A DNA stretch of 64,000 bases from positions 5,374,501-5,438,500 of the forward strand of contig NZ_CP041360.1 of the NCBI RefSeq assembly GCF_006965485.1, in the 5' to 3' direction. The notes beneath the pieces are model-generated. The model was given only the letters and a program-made list of their open reading frames with translations, did not search any database and had not been told where the DNA came from. Each line of letters opens with the position of its first letter. The first letter of the stretch is position 1. The stretch is from Spirosoma sp. KCTC 42546. Lineage in GTDB: Bacteria > Bacteroidota > Bacteroidia > Cytophagales > Spirosomataceae. Made by a program: the position numbers and the translations under genes. Positions 14,916 through 23,061 of the stretch are shown here, piece after piece.

Positions 14916-16228
14916 GCGGCAGACGATAGATCCAGATTCGCATCCGATTGATCTACCAGATCCCAACTCGGATCATTGGTATCCAGTTGGGTCGATTGTC
15001 GGGCAGATAATGTAGACTGATAGGCGCGCTGAAGTTCGATCAAGGCTTCCTGCCCTGTTTGCCATCTTCGTATAACGTTTACCTGGCGCACGAGCTCCGG
15101 CGATTTGGGTACGTTTATCTGGGCAAAGTATTCCGGCATGCGTTCCGTCATCCGACTTACCAGTTCTTCGATCGAGCCACTAATGAGCTCGGGCGATAGT
15201 TTGGTAATCTGGATAAGTGCACGGGCCATGGAGGCTGTATAAAAAGCGCAGTCGATATCCTGATGCCGTATGGGTACACCATCGTGCAGGCGCTGGAGAT
15301 TGAGTCCACCATCTTCCAATCGCTCCGAAGCAGCGGGACTACCAACTGGTTGGGGAAATACAGTATCTACGTATCGCTTAAACTTGTCCCACCAGGGTGG
15401 TTTTCCGTTTGGCTTCAAGGTATCACAGAAGAGAACACGCTGGGGCAGATCAGGCTGTTGCGTGTTCATCAGTAATAATGCGGCTCCCAAATGGCGATCA
15501 TCGGCAGCATGACGGCGTTGTACAACAAAACAATGAAGTTGCTGATGGCTTTCCGCCTGAAGTCGCTCGGTCATTGTTTTAATGGCCCGCAGTGAATCTT
15601 CCATATACCCTTCTGTTACTACATGAATGGGTAGCAGGGTTGAGAATAAGGCTTCGTGTCGAAGCTGACGGGCAATCAGATTCAAGGCCGTTGTATCCGA
15701 CCGTCGGGTGCCAAAATAGTAGCCAATATCTTCCCGGGCTTCACCAGCGGGCATATCGGCAAAACTCACCGAGTCGCCATAAGCCCCCTGCCGACTGGTT
15801 GGGCTGTACCGAAATGGCACTTCCAGATGTTCGCGATGGGCAGCTAGATTATAGATGCGTTTTTCAAATTTTGCCAGTAACGGCTCGTAGGCGTCTGGCT
15901 CAAAATAAACCTGATTACTGGAGCGCAACAGGTGCTGGGCAATAGCATCCTGCTGGAGCAAGCGCTCCAGGGCATCATCATGATGCTTAAAATAACTGCG
16001 TAAGGCTCCTTGTTGAATAAATTCTTCGGTGTCGTGTTCAACCTCTACACTCCGGTCTGCACCTGCTACCGTACCCTGCTCGATCCACTGGCGCAGGTAT
16101 TGGGTTACGGATTCATCGAAGGCAAGATTGGCTTGCTCCGCCTGTTCTTTGGTATACTCAGTTTGGTAAATTTGTAGGCGATTTATTGGCTCGGGTTCAC
16201 TAAAGCCGAGTGCCATCAATGCATTCAT
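14912..16228 (-). CDS. Uncharacterised protein with Ulp1/C48-like cysteine protease signature
   Basis: 438 residues, no signal peptide or TM. Residues of about 1-190 are charged and helical (FDESVTQYLRQWIE, FEKRIYNLAA). Residues 230-345 show a pattern reminiscent of C48/C55 clan CE proteases: H246 in RHLGAALLLM, D269 in VLFCDTLKP, Q323 and C327 in RHQDIDCAFYTASMARAL. The order His-Asp-Gln-Cys and the following helix match the Ulp1/YopJ active site layout. This is my reading of motifs, not a search result. Bacterial clan CE proteins are often effectors acting on host proteins, but some act within bacteria. No secretion signal or partner is visible. It is monocistronic. Confidence 0.5.
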   Translation of the reverse strand: MNALMALGFSEPEPINRLQIYQTEYTKEQAEQANLAFDESVTQYLRQWIEQGTVAGADRSVEVEHDTEEFIQQGALRSYFKHHDDALERLLQQDAIAQHLLRSSNQVYFEPDAYEPLLAKFEKRIYNLAAHREHLEVPFRYSPTSRQGAYGDSVSFADMPAGEAREDIGYYFGTRRSDTTALNLIARQLRHEALFSTLLPIHVVTEGYMEDSLRAIKTMTERLQAESHQQLHCFVVQRRHAADDRHLGAALLLMNTQQPDLPQRVLFCDTLKPNGKPPWWDKFKRYVDTVFPQPVGSPAASERLEDGGLNLQRLHDGVPIRHQDIDCAFYTASMARALIQITKLSPELISGSIEELVSRMTERMPEYFAQINVPKSPELVRQVNVIRRWQTGQEALIELQRAYQSTLSARQSTQLDTNDPSWDLVDQSDANLDLSSAA

Positions 16229-16342
16229 GCAGGTTGTTAGGGCTTTCTAAAGTTTTCTCTAAAATACGACTTTTCAGTGGATTATTTTGTCGTATAAATA
16301 ACCTGCTATCAATATATTTTTAACTTAGTATGAATAAACAAA

Positions 16343-16400
16343 TCAGGCAGGCTTGCGCGGATAAACTACCGTTCATCCCCAGCAAACCTGCCTGACTATT
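16343..16400 (-). terminator. Terminator of the ftsX-ribF run
   Basis: Arms TCAGGCAGG (16343-16351) and CCTGCCTGA (16387-16395). On the minus strand it follows ribF by about 30 bp and ends with TTTGTTTATT. Confidence 0.65.
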
Positions 16401-16426
16401 TTCAGTAAATTAGCTCTAATCCTGAC

Positions 16427-17365
16427 TTACGACGGCTTGTTTCTCAGCACTGCCCGAGCGTTTTCCTCATCCCGCTTTAATTGGGCAACCAGTGCTGGTA
16501 ATCCATCAAATTTCTGTTCTGGTCGAAGAAACTCCCGAAACCTTAACGTTAAATGTTCACCGTAGATATCTTTGTCAAAATCGAAGATATACGTTTCAAT
16601 GGTTTGATTCGTACCGGCAACCGTTGGGCGGAATCCAATATTGAGCATGCCGCCAAGCGTCTGTCCACCGTATTCTACATCAACAGCGTAGACACCATTT
16701 GCCGGAACAAGCTTAGCTGGGTCGTCTACCTGCATATTGGCGGTTGGGAAGCCAATCGTGCGGCCCAATTGCCGCCCTTTTACAATCGTTCCCGTCAGAT
16801 TGTATTCCCTGCCCAGAAATAGATGGGCGGTATGAACATGGCCCTCGTTGAGAGCCGCCCGAATTTTAGAGGAGCTCACACCTACAGCGTCTATATCCTG
16901 ACGGGGTATTTCTTCGACTTCAAACCCGTATTCACTCTGATGCGCCCGGATGTACTCAAATCCGCCTTCACGGTCGCGGCCAAACCGGTGGTCGTAACCA
17001 ATGACCAGTTTTTTAGTGCCGATTTTTTCAAGTAGAATCTGGCGGATGTACTCCTCCGAGGTCAGTTGCGAGAACGAACGGGTAAACGGAATAATCACTA
17101 AGTGATCAACCCCCGCCTGATCGAGTAAGTCAATTTTTTCATCGAGGGTTGTCAGCAGTTTTAGATTCTGGCTATCATTGGAGACAACGGTGCGTGGATG
17201 TGGCCAATACGTAATCAACACCGACTCTCCCCCACTCGTTTTGGCAACCTCGGTTAGCCGGGCTAAAATAGTCTGGTGCCCGCGGTGTACACCATCAAAA
17301 GTCCCACTTGTTACAATGGCGTTTGCTAGCGGTTGTATATCATTGAGCCCTCTATAAATAATCAT
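16427..17365 (-). CDS. ribF: Bifunctional riboflavin kinase / FAD synthetase
   Basis: 312 residues, the usual size. N-terminal nucleotidyltransferase with GTFDGVHRGHQTIL and the S-S-x-x-IR motif (VSSSKIRAAL), and C-terminal flavokinase with GRQLGRTIGFPTANM and NGVYAV. It phosphorylates riboflavin to FMN and adenylates FMN to FAD in the cytoplasm. Last gene of a leftward run ftsX - DUF3098 - uppP - truB - ribF. truB ends 54 bp upstream. Confidence 0.95.
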   Translation of the reverse strand: MIIYRGLNDIQPLANAIVTSGTFDGVHRGHQTILARLTEVAKTSGGESVLITYWPHPRTVVSNDSQNLKLLTTLDEKIDLLDQAGVDHLVIIPFTRSFSQLTSEEYIRQILLEKIGTKKLVIGYDHRFGRDREGGFEYIRAHQSEYGFEVEEIPRQDIDAVGVSSSKIRAALNEGHVHTAHLFLGREYNLTGTIVKGRQLGRTIGFPTANMQVDDPAKLVPANGVYAVDVEYGGQTLGGMLNIGFRPTVAGTNQTIETYIFDFDKDIYGEHLTLRFREFLRPEQKFDGLPALVAQLKRDEENARAVLRNKPS

Positions 17366-17419
17366 TCGATGGTATATAGAAGCCAGGGATTGACCATTCC
17401 TGACAAATTCCTGACAAAA

Positions 17420-18109
17420 TTAATTTTCCCGGCACGTTTCAATAAATTTTTCGATGGTGTGCGCATCCTCTACCCGGAAATCGCCGATACGTGTCCGGCG
17501 TAAGCTACTCATATACGCTCCATTATTGAGCAGTAGTCCAATATCGCGTACCAGGCTGCGAATATAGGTGCCTTTAGAACACACGATACGAAAATCTACT
17601 TCGGGGAAACGATTGACCTCCACCTCAAATACCGAAACGGTTACCTGTCGGGCTTTAATTCCCCCTTCAACCCGGTCAGCAGTTTCACCCCGACGGGCCT
17701 TTTCATACAATCGCTCCCCATTGACCCGGATAGCCGAATAAATAGGGGGAACTTGCAGAATATCGCCCGTAAGCTGTTGGGCGGCTACCTGAATTTGTTC
17801 GGGTGTAATACCAGACGTATCAAATTCGGCATCGAAGGTGGTTTCAAGATCGACGGATGGTGTGGTCTTGCCAAGCACAAGTGTTCCGGTATATTCTTTT
17901 TCCTGCGCCTGATACTGGTCAATTTGTTTGGTCATTTTACCAGTGCAAAGAATGAGTAAGCCGGTAGCTAATGGATCAAGCGTACCCGCATGACCAATTT
18001 TCTTGAACTTACAGGCATATTTTAGCTTGTTGGCCACATCGAACGATGTCCAGGTAAGCGGTTTATCAATCAGAATAATCTGACCGGGATCGGGAGTTTG
18101 TTGTAACAC
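17420..18109 (-). CDS. truB: tRNA pseudouridine(55) synthase
   Basis: 229 residues from a GTG at 18109 (reading V/M-LQQTPDPGQIILIDKP); the frame stays open to a GTG at 18139, but those ten extra codons lie wholly inside a CACAGAG-type inverted repeat arm. Catalytic motif HAGTLDPLATGLLILC with the Asp nucleophile, plus KRxGHAGTLD-type and YxGxxxLG elements (EYTGTLVLGKTT), are intact. It converts U55 in the T-loop of tRNAs. No ATG is available near the expected start, suggesting the repeat replaced the native start region. Second last of the ftsX-ribF run. Confidence 0.93.
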   Translation of the reverse strand: MLQQTPDPGQIILIDKPLTWTSFDVANKLKYACKFKKIGHAGTLDPLATGLLILCTGKMTKQIDQYQAQEKEYTGTLVLGKTTPSVDLETTFDAEFDTSGITPEQIQVAAQQLTGDILQVPPIYSAIRVNGERLYEKARRGETADRVEGGIKARQVTVSVFEVEVNRFPEVDFRIVCSKGTYIRSLVRDIGLLLNNGAYMSSLRRTRIGDFRVEDAHTIEKFIETCREN

Positions 18110-18186
18110 AGAGATACACAGAGAAGCACAAAGATACACGGCGGAAAGCCTCTTGATATCGTTGTGCTTCTCTGTGTATCTCTGTG
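18107..18186. repeat. CACAGAG-type long inverted repeat, copy 1
   Basis: Arms of 25 bp (18107-18131 and 18162-18186) are perfect complements. Each arm is built of near-tandem words CACAGAG-ATA-CACAGAG-AAG-CACAA. It sits between uppP and truB, tandem genes on the minus strand, and overlaps the 5' end of the truB frame. Confidence 0.9.
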
Positions 18187-18194
18187 AACTATTT

Positions 18195-19040
18195 TTATAA
18201 AACGTCTAACTTCACACCGGCTGCCACCAGGCCCAATAACAAAAGACCCAGCGCAATACGGTAATAACCAAATACTTTAAACCCGTAGCGCGTTAGAAAG
18301 CCAACAAAGCCCCGAATGGCCAGCAGGCCCACTATAAAGGCAATCGCGTTGCCGATGAGCAACATCTGGTAATCATCGGGTTGGAGAAGTTTATAGGTTT
18401 TGAGGAGCTTATAGCCAGAGGCAGCCGCCATTGTGGGTACCGCCAAAAAGAACGAAAACTCGGCCGCCTGCGTCCGGGTCAGCCCCTGGAACATACCCCC
18501 AATAATGGTTGCGGCCGACCGTGAAACACCAGGAATCATGGCGATGCACTGAAAAAAGCCAATCTTCAGTGCATCTGGTACGCTTACATCCCCATCTTTA
18601 GGCTGTACGTTCACGATTCGGTCAATAAATACCAAAACGATTCCACCCAGCAACAGTGTAATTGCTACGACCACCACATTTTCGAGCAGCGAATCAATGA
18701 AATCGTTCAGTAAAAAACCAATGACAGCGGCAGGTAGAAACGCAATCAGAATTTTGCTGTAAAAATCCAGCATAGGTTGCCAGCGAACAGGAAAGGATTT
18801 CAGATAGCCCGGCACTACAAACGATTCCGTACGGGGATCCGTTAGGAACCGGCGATGATACAGTACCAGTACAGACAGAATACAGCCGAACTGGATATCA
18901 ACAGTATATAGTTTAGTGAATTCGTTACCGGCAATACCAGCCAGAGAAGAGTAGATAATCATGTGACCCGTTGAGGAAACCGGAAGAAACTCGGTAAGCC
19001 CCTCAATAATGGCCAACGCAATTGCGTGAATAAGCTCCAT
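18195..19040 (-). CDS. uppP: Undecaprenyl-diphosphatase
   Basis: 281 residues with about eight TM segments. Both BacA/UppP signatures are present: EGLTEFLPVSSTGHMII near the N-terminus and MIPGVSRSAATIIGG in the middle. It removes a phosphate from undecaprenyl diphosphate, recycling the lipid carrier for peptidoglycan and O-antigen. Part of the leftward run after ftsX and the DUF3098 gene. Confidence 0.95.
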   Translation of the reverse strand: MELIHAIALAIIEGLTEFLPVSSTGHMIIYSSLAGIAGNEFTKLYTVDIQFGCILSVLVLYHRRFLTDPRTESFVVPGYLKSFPVRWQPMLDFYSKILIAFLPAAVIGFLLNDFIDSLLENVVVVAITLLLGGIVLVFIDRIVNVQPKDGDVSVPDALKIGFFQCIAMIPGVSRSAATIIGGMFQGLTRTQAAEFSFFLAVPTMAAASGYKLLKTYKLLQPDDYQMLLIGNAIAFIVGLLAIRGFVGFLTRYGFKVFGYYRIALGLLLLGLVAAGVKLDVL

Positions 19041-19053
19041 TAAAAGTAGTTAT

Positions 19054-19147
19054 AAAGTTAGAGAGCCATAAAGTTATTGAGTTGAAAAGAGACCGCCACT
19101 AAAGGGAATCACTTTTCAACTCAATAACTTTATGGCTCTCTAACTTT
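19054..19147. repeat. 36-bp-arm perfect inverted repeat between tandem genes
   Basis: Arms 19054-19089 and 19112-19147 pair without mismatch. Each arm contains ATAAAGTTA twice in direct order (word-like structure). It lies between the DUF3098 gene and uppP, inside a run that otherwise looks like an operon, and would strongly attenuate or process the transcript. Confidence 0.92.
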
Positions 19148-19149
19148 CC

Positions 19150-19485
19150 TTACGCCTTTGGGCGAGCAAGGATAGCGAAAAATTCAAGAACAAAACCGCC
19201 CATAACAACAATAGGCCCAAGCGTAAGTCCCAGGAAGCCAAAGCCGAACTCTTCTTTATCCAGGCTCATAATAAAAAAACCGGCCAGAATGATACCGATG
19301 CCCGCTAACATCAGTGTATAGTTTTGCCGACCAAACGGAAGGGCAGCTGCCGACGTCCGGGAAGCCTCGCTGCTCACCGTGCGGGTCGAAGCCGTTTTGG
19401 GAGCTACGCTAGTCGCAACTACTGTTTTCTTAGCTGGTTCGTCGCGGATTAGTGTTGCCGGGCCAGCCTGTTTATCTTTTGCCAT
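19150..19485 (-). CDS. DUF3098 small membrane protein
   Basis: 111 residues. A basic, Ser/Thr/Ala-rich N-terminal third is followed by two TM helices (ALPFGRQNYTLMLAGIGIIL and LGLTLGPIVVMGGFVLEFFA). DUF3098 proteins lie between ftsX and uppP in many Bacteroidota. Function unknown; the context suggests cell envelope or division. 15 bp after ftsX. Confidence 0.85.
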   Translation of the reverse strand: MAKDKQAGPATLIRDEPAKKTVVATSVAPKTASTRTVSSEASRTSAAALPFGRQNYTLMLAGIGIILAGFFIMSLDKEEFGFGFLGLTLGPIVVMGGFVLEFFAILARPKA

Positions 19486-19500
19486 AGTCTTTTTGTGTTA

Positions 19501-20382
19501 TCAATATAACTCATCCAATGTCAGTCCCAGATACCGGTGAACGGCCTGGAACGTACTTACAAAACCGATCAGCACACCTAGCCCAACAATGCCCGCCATC
19601 AAAAAGGTTATCTTTTCTGGGTCCTGGAAAGTCGATAACTCAGGCAGGTTATGGATGGCAAGTTGCAAACTTGCCAGCAACAAGCCAACGGCAATAACGC
19701 CCGCCAACAACCCCTGCCACATACCACGTCCCAGAAACGGCCGAGTAATGAACGCATTGGTAGCACCAACCAGTTGCATACTCCGAATCAACATCCGTTG
19801 CGAGTGAAGCGCTAGTCGGATCGTATTATTCATCAGTACCACAATAATGATCAGTAAGATCACTGCAAAGGCCGACATGATGGCGTAAATCTTAGTGATA
19901 TTCCTATTGATGTTATCCACCAGATTTTCCTGATAAACAACTTCGAACACACCGTCGATTTGCTCTAAATCCTGTTTAACCTCCTGCAGCTTGGCTTCCT
20001 CAAAATACCCTTCATTCAGTTTGATCCGATAGCTGTCATGCAGCGGATTCTCCCCCAGAAACTTCGAAAAATCCTCTTTTGTTTCAGCGATAAACTCTTT
20101 GGCGGCTTCATCTTTCGTAACCAGACTAACCTGCGCTTTACCGTTAGCCTTCAGAACATAAGGTCGCCCAGCAATCGTTTGAAATAAGGCTTCCGCCTTT
20201 TTCTCACCGAGGTCTTTATCTAAAAACGCCCGGATTTCATAGTTTTCGCGGATATAGGTAACCAGCTTTTTTGACTGTATAGCCAGCAATCCACAAAAAC
20301 CAATTAAAAACAATGCCAGCGTCAGGCTAAACAAAATCATGCCGCTGGGATACGCACCTACTTTTTTCTTCGTACGAGCCAT
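19501..20382 (-). CDS. ftsX: Cell division protein FtsX (ABC permease)
   Basis: 293 residues. One TM near residues 15-37, a periplasmic domain with NPLHDSYRIKL and VFEVVYQENLVDNIN, then three TM segments in the FtsX fold (VLMNNTIRLALHSQRMLIRSMQLVGATNAFI). With the ATPase FtsE it controls peptidoglycan hydrolases at the division site. ftsE is not in the window, as is usual in Bacteroidota. First gene of the leftward run. Confidence 0.93.
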   Translation of the reverse strand: MARTKKKVGAYPSGMILFSLTLALFLIGFCGLLAIQSKKLVTYIRENYEIRAFLDKDLGEKKAEALFQTIAGRPYVLKANGKAQVSLVTKDEAAKEFIAETKEDFSKFLGENPLHDSYRIKLNEGYFEEAKLQEVKQDLEQIDGVFEVVYQENLVDNINRNITKIYAIMSAFAVILLIIIVVLMNNTIRLALHSQRMLIRSMQLVGATNAFITRPFLGRGMWQGLLAGVIAVGLLLASLQLAIHNLPELSTFQDPEKITFLMAGIVGLGVLIGFVSTFQAVHRYLGLTLDELY

Positions 20383-20610
20383 TCAGGGGTTCGTGTTATG
20401 GGACAAAAATAACGGATTAAACCGCTAAGCGGTCCAATTTAACAAAATTTAGCATTCTGCACCTGAGAAACCAACGTAATGGGCTCTATTCCCCGTATAG
20501 TTACGTCCAATATTTCAGCTAACCGAATATTTCAGTTTATATGAGCTCGGTTAGGCTTCATTTCCAGGATTTCTACCAGGTTTACAACGCGATATATCAA
20601 CTCAGTAGAA

Positions 20611-20835
20611 TCAAGAGAATAGTTGATAAAACTTGCGTTTACAAACCTTGCACTGATAGATTTTAACTGGAAGGGACTTAGCCCATTCGGGGCGATGCAT
20701 TCGTTTGAGAGTAACGCTGCCACAGTTGGGACATCGCTTTTTAAACGTAACCTTTCTATACAGGTAGATGGCCATTAAGGCAAACAGGATACCCAAAAGG
20801 GTAATCAAACCATACTCTTCCAAAAACTTTATCAT
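20611..20835 (-). CDS. Small membrane protein with C-terminal zinc ribbon
   Basis: 74 residues: one TM helix (LITLLGILFALMAIYLY) followed by RKVTFKKRCPNCGSV and IYQCKVCKRKFY, two CxxC knuckles of a zinc ribbon. The protein at 21242-21484 has the same build. Function unknown; possibly a membrane-tethered metal or protein-binding module. The 33-codon frame at 20837-20938 ends one base before this ATG, which suggests coupled translation. Confidence 0.7.
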   Translation of the reverse strand: MIKFLEEYGLITLLGILFALMAIYLYRKVTFKKRCPNCGSVTLKRMHRPEWAKSLPVKIYQCKVCKRKFYQLFS

Positions 20836-20836
20836 G

Positions 20837-20938
20837 TTAAAAAATCCACCGAATCACTCCATAAACCAACACAAACGTAACCAGCCAGATGGCTATCCAG
20901 GTCAGGGTACGGATTGTTCCATGGTTTTTTTGGCTCAT
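20837..20938 (-). CDS. Candidate 33-residue membrane microprotein
   Basis: ATG at 20938, stop TAA at 20837-20839, one base before the ATG of the zinc-ribbon gene (TAACATG). The peptide starts MSQKNHGTIRTL and has one hydrophobic helix WIAIWLVTFVLVYGVI. No clear ribosome binding site. The tight junction is the main support. Confidence 0.45.
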   Translation of the reverse strand: MSQKNHGTIRTLTWIAIWLVTFVLVYGVIRWIF

Positions 20939-21241
20939 GACAAAGCAGAGGCTAGGGGCTGAGTTTACGTATCCCTACATACGTACAATGTAGCTTAACG
21001 GTTGCTCAACTGCAACAAAAGTTCAATCTATTATTCAATAAATGCCATGAATATACTAAAAAGAATCTTTGTGCAAAAATGATGACTTAACCAGTGAGCA
21101 CGACGGGCAAAACATACCGCCTAAAATCTGTAAAAATAATCGGCCGAAGAAGGCATAATGAAGCGTACTTATCCTAAATGGAATAAACTGTACAAGGAAA
21201 ATCAGCAATACGAAAGCAGCCTAAGTGGGCGAAATTATTTT
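20939..21241. other. Intergenic gap, nothing recognised
   Basis: 303 bp between the two zinc-ribbon genes. AT-rich; no gene, RNA or strong hairpin seen. Confidence 0.4.
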
Positions 21242-21484
21242 TCAAATCGACAATGAAGTTCGCTTAGCGATTAGCCCTACCTGATAATATTTCTTCCCGC
21301 AGGCCGCACAGTGATAGGCTTTACTCGGAACAAGTTTCATCAATTTAGGGCGGGCTATCCGGTCGGGGTAGGGATTTCCGCAGGTCGGGCAGCTCTTTTT
21401 AAAACGAATTGTTCGGAAGAGGTACAGTAGCAATGAGGCCATGACAACTGAGCCAACAGCCAGGAGGATAAGATGGAGCGGCAT
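21242..21484 (-). CDS. Small membrane protein with zinc ribbon (paralogue of 20611)
   Basis: 80 residues: TM helix (LILLAVGSVVMASLLLYLF), then RTIRFKKSCPTCGNP and AYHCAACGKKYYQ, the same spacing of two CxxC pairs and the same RFKK basic linker as at 20611-20835. The two are clearly related and 406 bp apart, so a local duplication is likely. Function unknown. Confidence 0.7.
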   Translation of the reverse strand: MPLHLILLAVGSVVMASLLLYLFRTIRFKKSCPTCGNPYPDRIARPKLMKLVPSKAYHCAACGKKYYQVGLIAKRTSLSI

Positions 21485-21684
21485 GGGAGGAATTAGAGTG
21501 GGTTACTTACTAGATGATTAAACCCTAAAATAGTCACCCCAACAGACTCTAAAAACCGCAATGCATTGATCGAATTTATTAAACGGCTAAATCAATCCCT
21601 ACCCCCCCGAAAATTTAGTTGGAATCCGGCATTGTGATAGAGCGAAGAGATTATAAAGCCCGCATAATCCTGACTTATAAAAAA

Positions 21685-21712
21685 GCCCCTACTAGCAAAA
21701 TCTAGCAGGGGC
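21685..21712 (-). terminator. Terminator of truA
   Basis: GCCCCTACTAG (21685-21695) pairs with CTAGCAGGGGC (21702-21712) with one bulge; on the minus strand it ends in TTTTTTATAAG. It is 146 bp downstream of truA. Confidence 0.75.
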
Positions 21713-21857
21713 CTGGCCTATTAAGTATGAATTCTAGTATACTAGTAACGGTATGGTAACAGTATTTGATGGATTGAAGTAAATTATTAGTTACCAAATA
21801 TTCAAATCATCTAACAAAAGATACAATTAAAGCCAATCATTATCCAATTATCAGCAC

Positions 21858-22661
21858 TTAACTCAGTGACTGATTGCTATTCGTTCCATTAATTTTGTTT
21901 CTCGAATCAGGAGCACTACACACCCCTTGCGGATACCCTACCTCAACTAAATACAACCCATTTGCTGGGGCGGCTCTACCTGCTTTGTTTCGGTCTCTGG
22001 ACAGAATAATCTGTTCAAACTGATCAAGGTTCATTCGTTCCTGTCCGATCTCAATCATAGTCCCAACAATGGTACGAACCATACCCCACAGGAACCGGTT
22101 CGCCCGAATATGGAACGTTAGGGTATTCTCGTCAATACGTTCCCAATAGGCAAAATCGAGCCGACAGTTAAAGTGCGTTACGTTTGCGCGGGCTTTGCTG
22201 AAACTTTGAAAATTAGTATGTTGTAACATCAACTGACAGGCATCATTCATTATGGCTTCGTTGAGCACTGGCCGAAAATGATATGTCAGGCCACTTTGAA
22301 ACGCACTTTTCTGGCGGCAGATTCGATACTGATAGTACCGAAAGATGGCCGAAAAGCGAGCGTGGTGGTTTTCCTGAACCGGAAAAATCCGGTGAATAAC
22401 AATGTCTTCAGGTAGAATACAATTAATGGAATATAGAAAAGCTTCGGTCAGTGGAAGTGGCTCATTTACATCGAAATGAGCAAACTGCTGGCTGGCATGA
22501 ACGCCCGCATCTGTTCGGCCACTGGCAACCACATACATAGGTTTACCAAGTCGTTTGGTCAATGCGGCTTCGAGCGTGGTTTGTACACTGCATCCATTTG
22601 CCTGTGTTTGCCAGCCATGATAGGCCGTACCCCGGTACGATAATTCAATAAAATAACGCAT
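21858..22661 (-). CDS. truA: tRNA pseudouridine(38-40) synthase
   Basis: 267 residues from the ATG at 22661 (MRYFIELSYRGTAYHGWQ); the upstream ATG at 22670 adds three residues. Catalytic ASGRTDAGVHASQQ with the Asp nucleophile is intact, as are FRYYQYRI and FLWGMVRTIVGT. It modifies U38-40 in the anticodon arm of tRNAs. The last 25 residues are a non-conserved extension. Monocistronic with its own terminator. Confidence 0.95.
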   Translation of the reverse strand: MRYFIELSYRGTAYHGWQTQANGCSVQTTLEAALTKRLGKPMYVVASGRTDAGVHASQQFAHFDVNEPLPLTEAFLYSINCILPEDIVIHRIFPVQENHHARFSAIFRYYQYRICRQKSAFQSGLTYHFRPVLNEAIMNDACQLMLQHTNFQSFSKARANVTHFNCRLDFAYWERIDENTLTFHIRANRFLWGMVRTIVGTMIEIGQERMNLDQFEQIILSRDRNKAGRAAPANGLYLVEVGYPQGVCSAPDSRNKINGTNSNQSLS

Positions 22662-22699
22662 CGCGGGCAAAAGTACCGCTTAATCGCTTGTCCCGCTAG

Positions 22700-22952
22700 T
22701 TACTCTTCCCTAATCATCTTTCGATGCTCCTTACCCCAGTCGATCATCGCCTGTATAATGTTCGCAAAAGTTTTGCAATAGGGCGTTGTTTCATATTCTA
22801 CCAGCACCGGCGAATCGGGATACACCTTACGTACAATTATCTTGTTCATTTCCATCTCTTTCAATTCCTTCGAAAGCATCCAATTCCGAACCCTGGTAGG
22901 TGATACGGGAAAAGGGCTAATGACCCTCAGAAATTCGGCTCCTATTGAAGAC
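22700..22952 (-). pseudogene. HxlR-family regulator, C-terminal remnant
   Basis: Read from about 22930 on the minus strand: FLRVISPFPVSPTRVRN, SKELKEMEMNKIIVRKVY, VLVEYETTPYCKTF and AMIDWGKEHRKM, then TAA at 22700-22702. This matches the second half of the HxlR winged helix (recognition helix, wing and dimer helix). The frame is closed upstream by a TAG and the N-terminal half with the Cys sensor is missing; no start codon fits. Too short to appear as an ATG-started frame of note. HxlR proteins are redox or aldehyde-responsive repressors. Confidence 0.65.
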
Positions 22953-23061
22953 TATTTAGAAAAAATAGCTGCTAATTTCCAGTAATTGATTTGGTCTTGA
23001 GCTATAAAAGCAAAAAGCACGTATCCAGCCAGACACGCGCTTTTTGCTAAAGCTGTATTTA

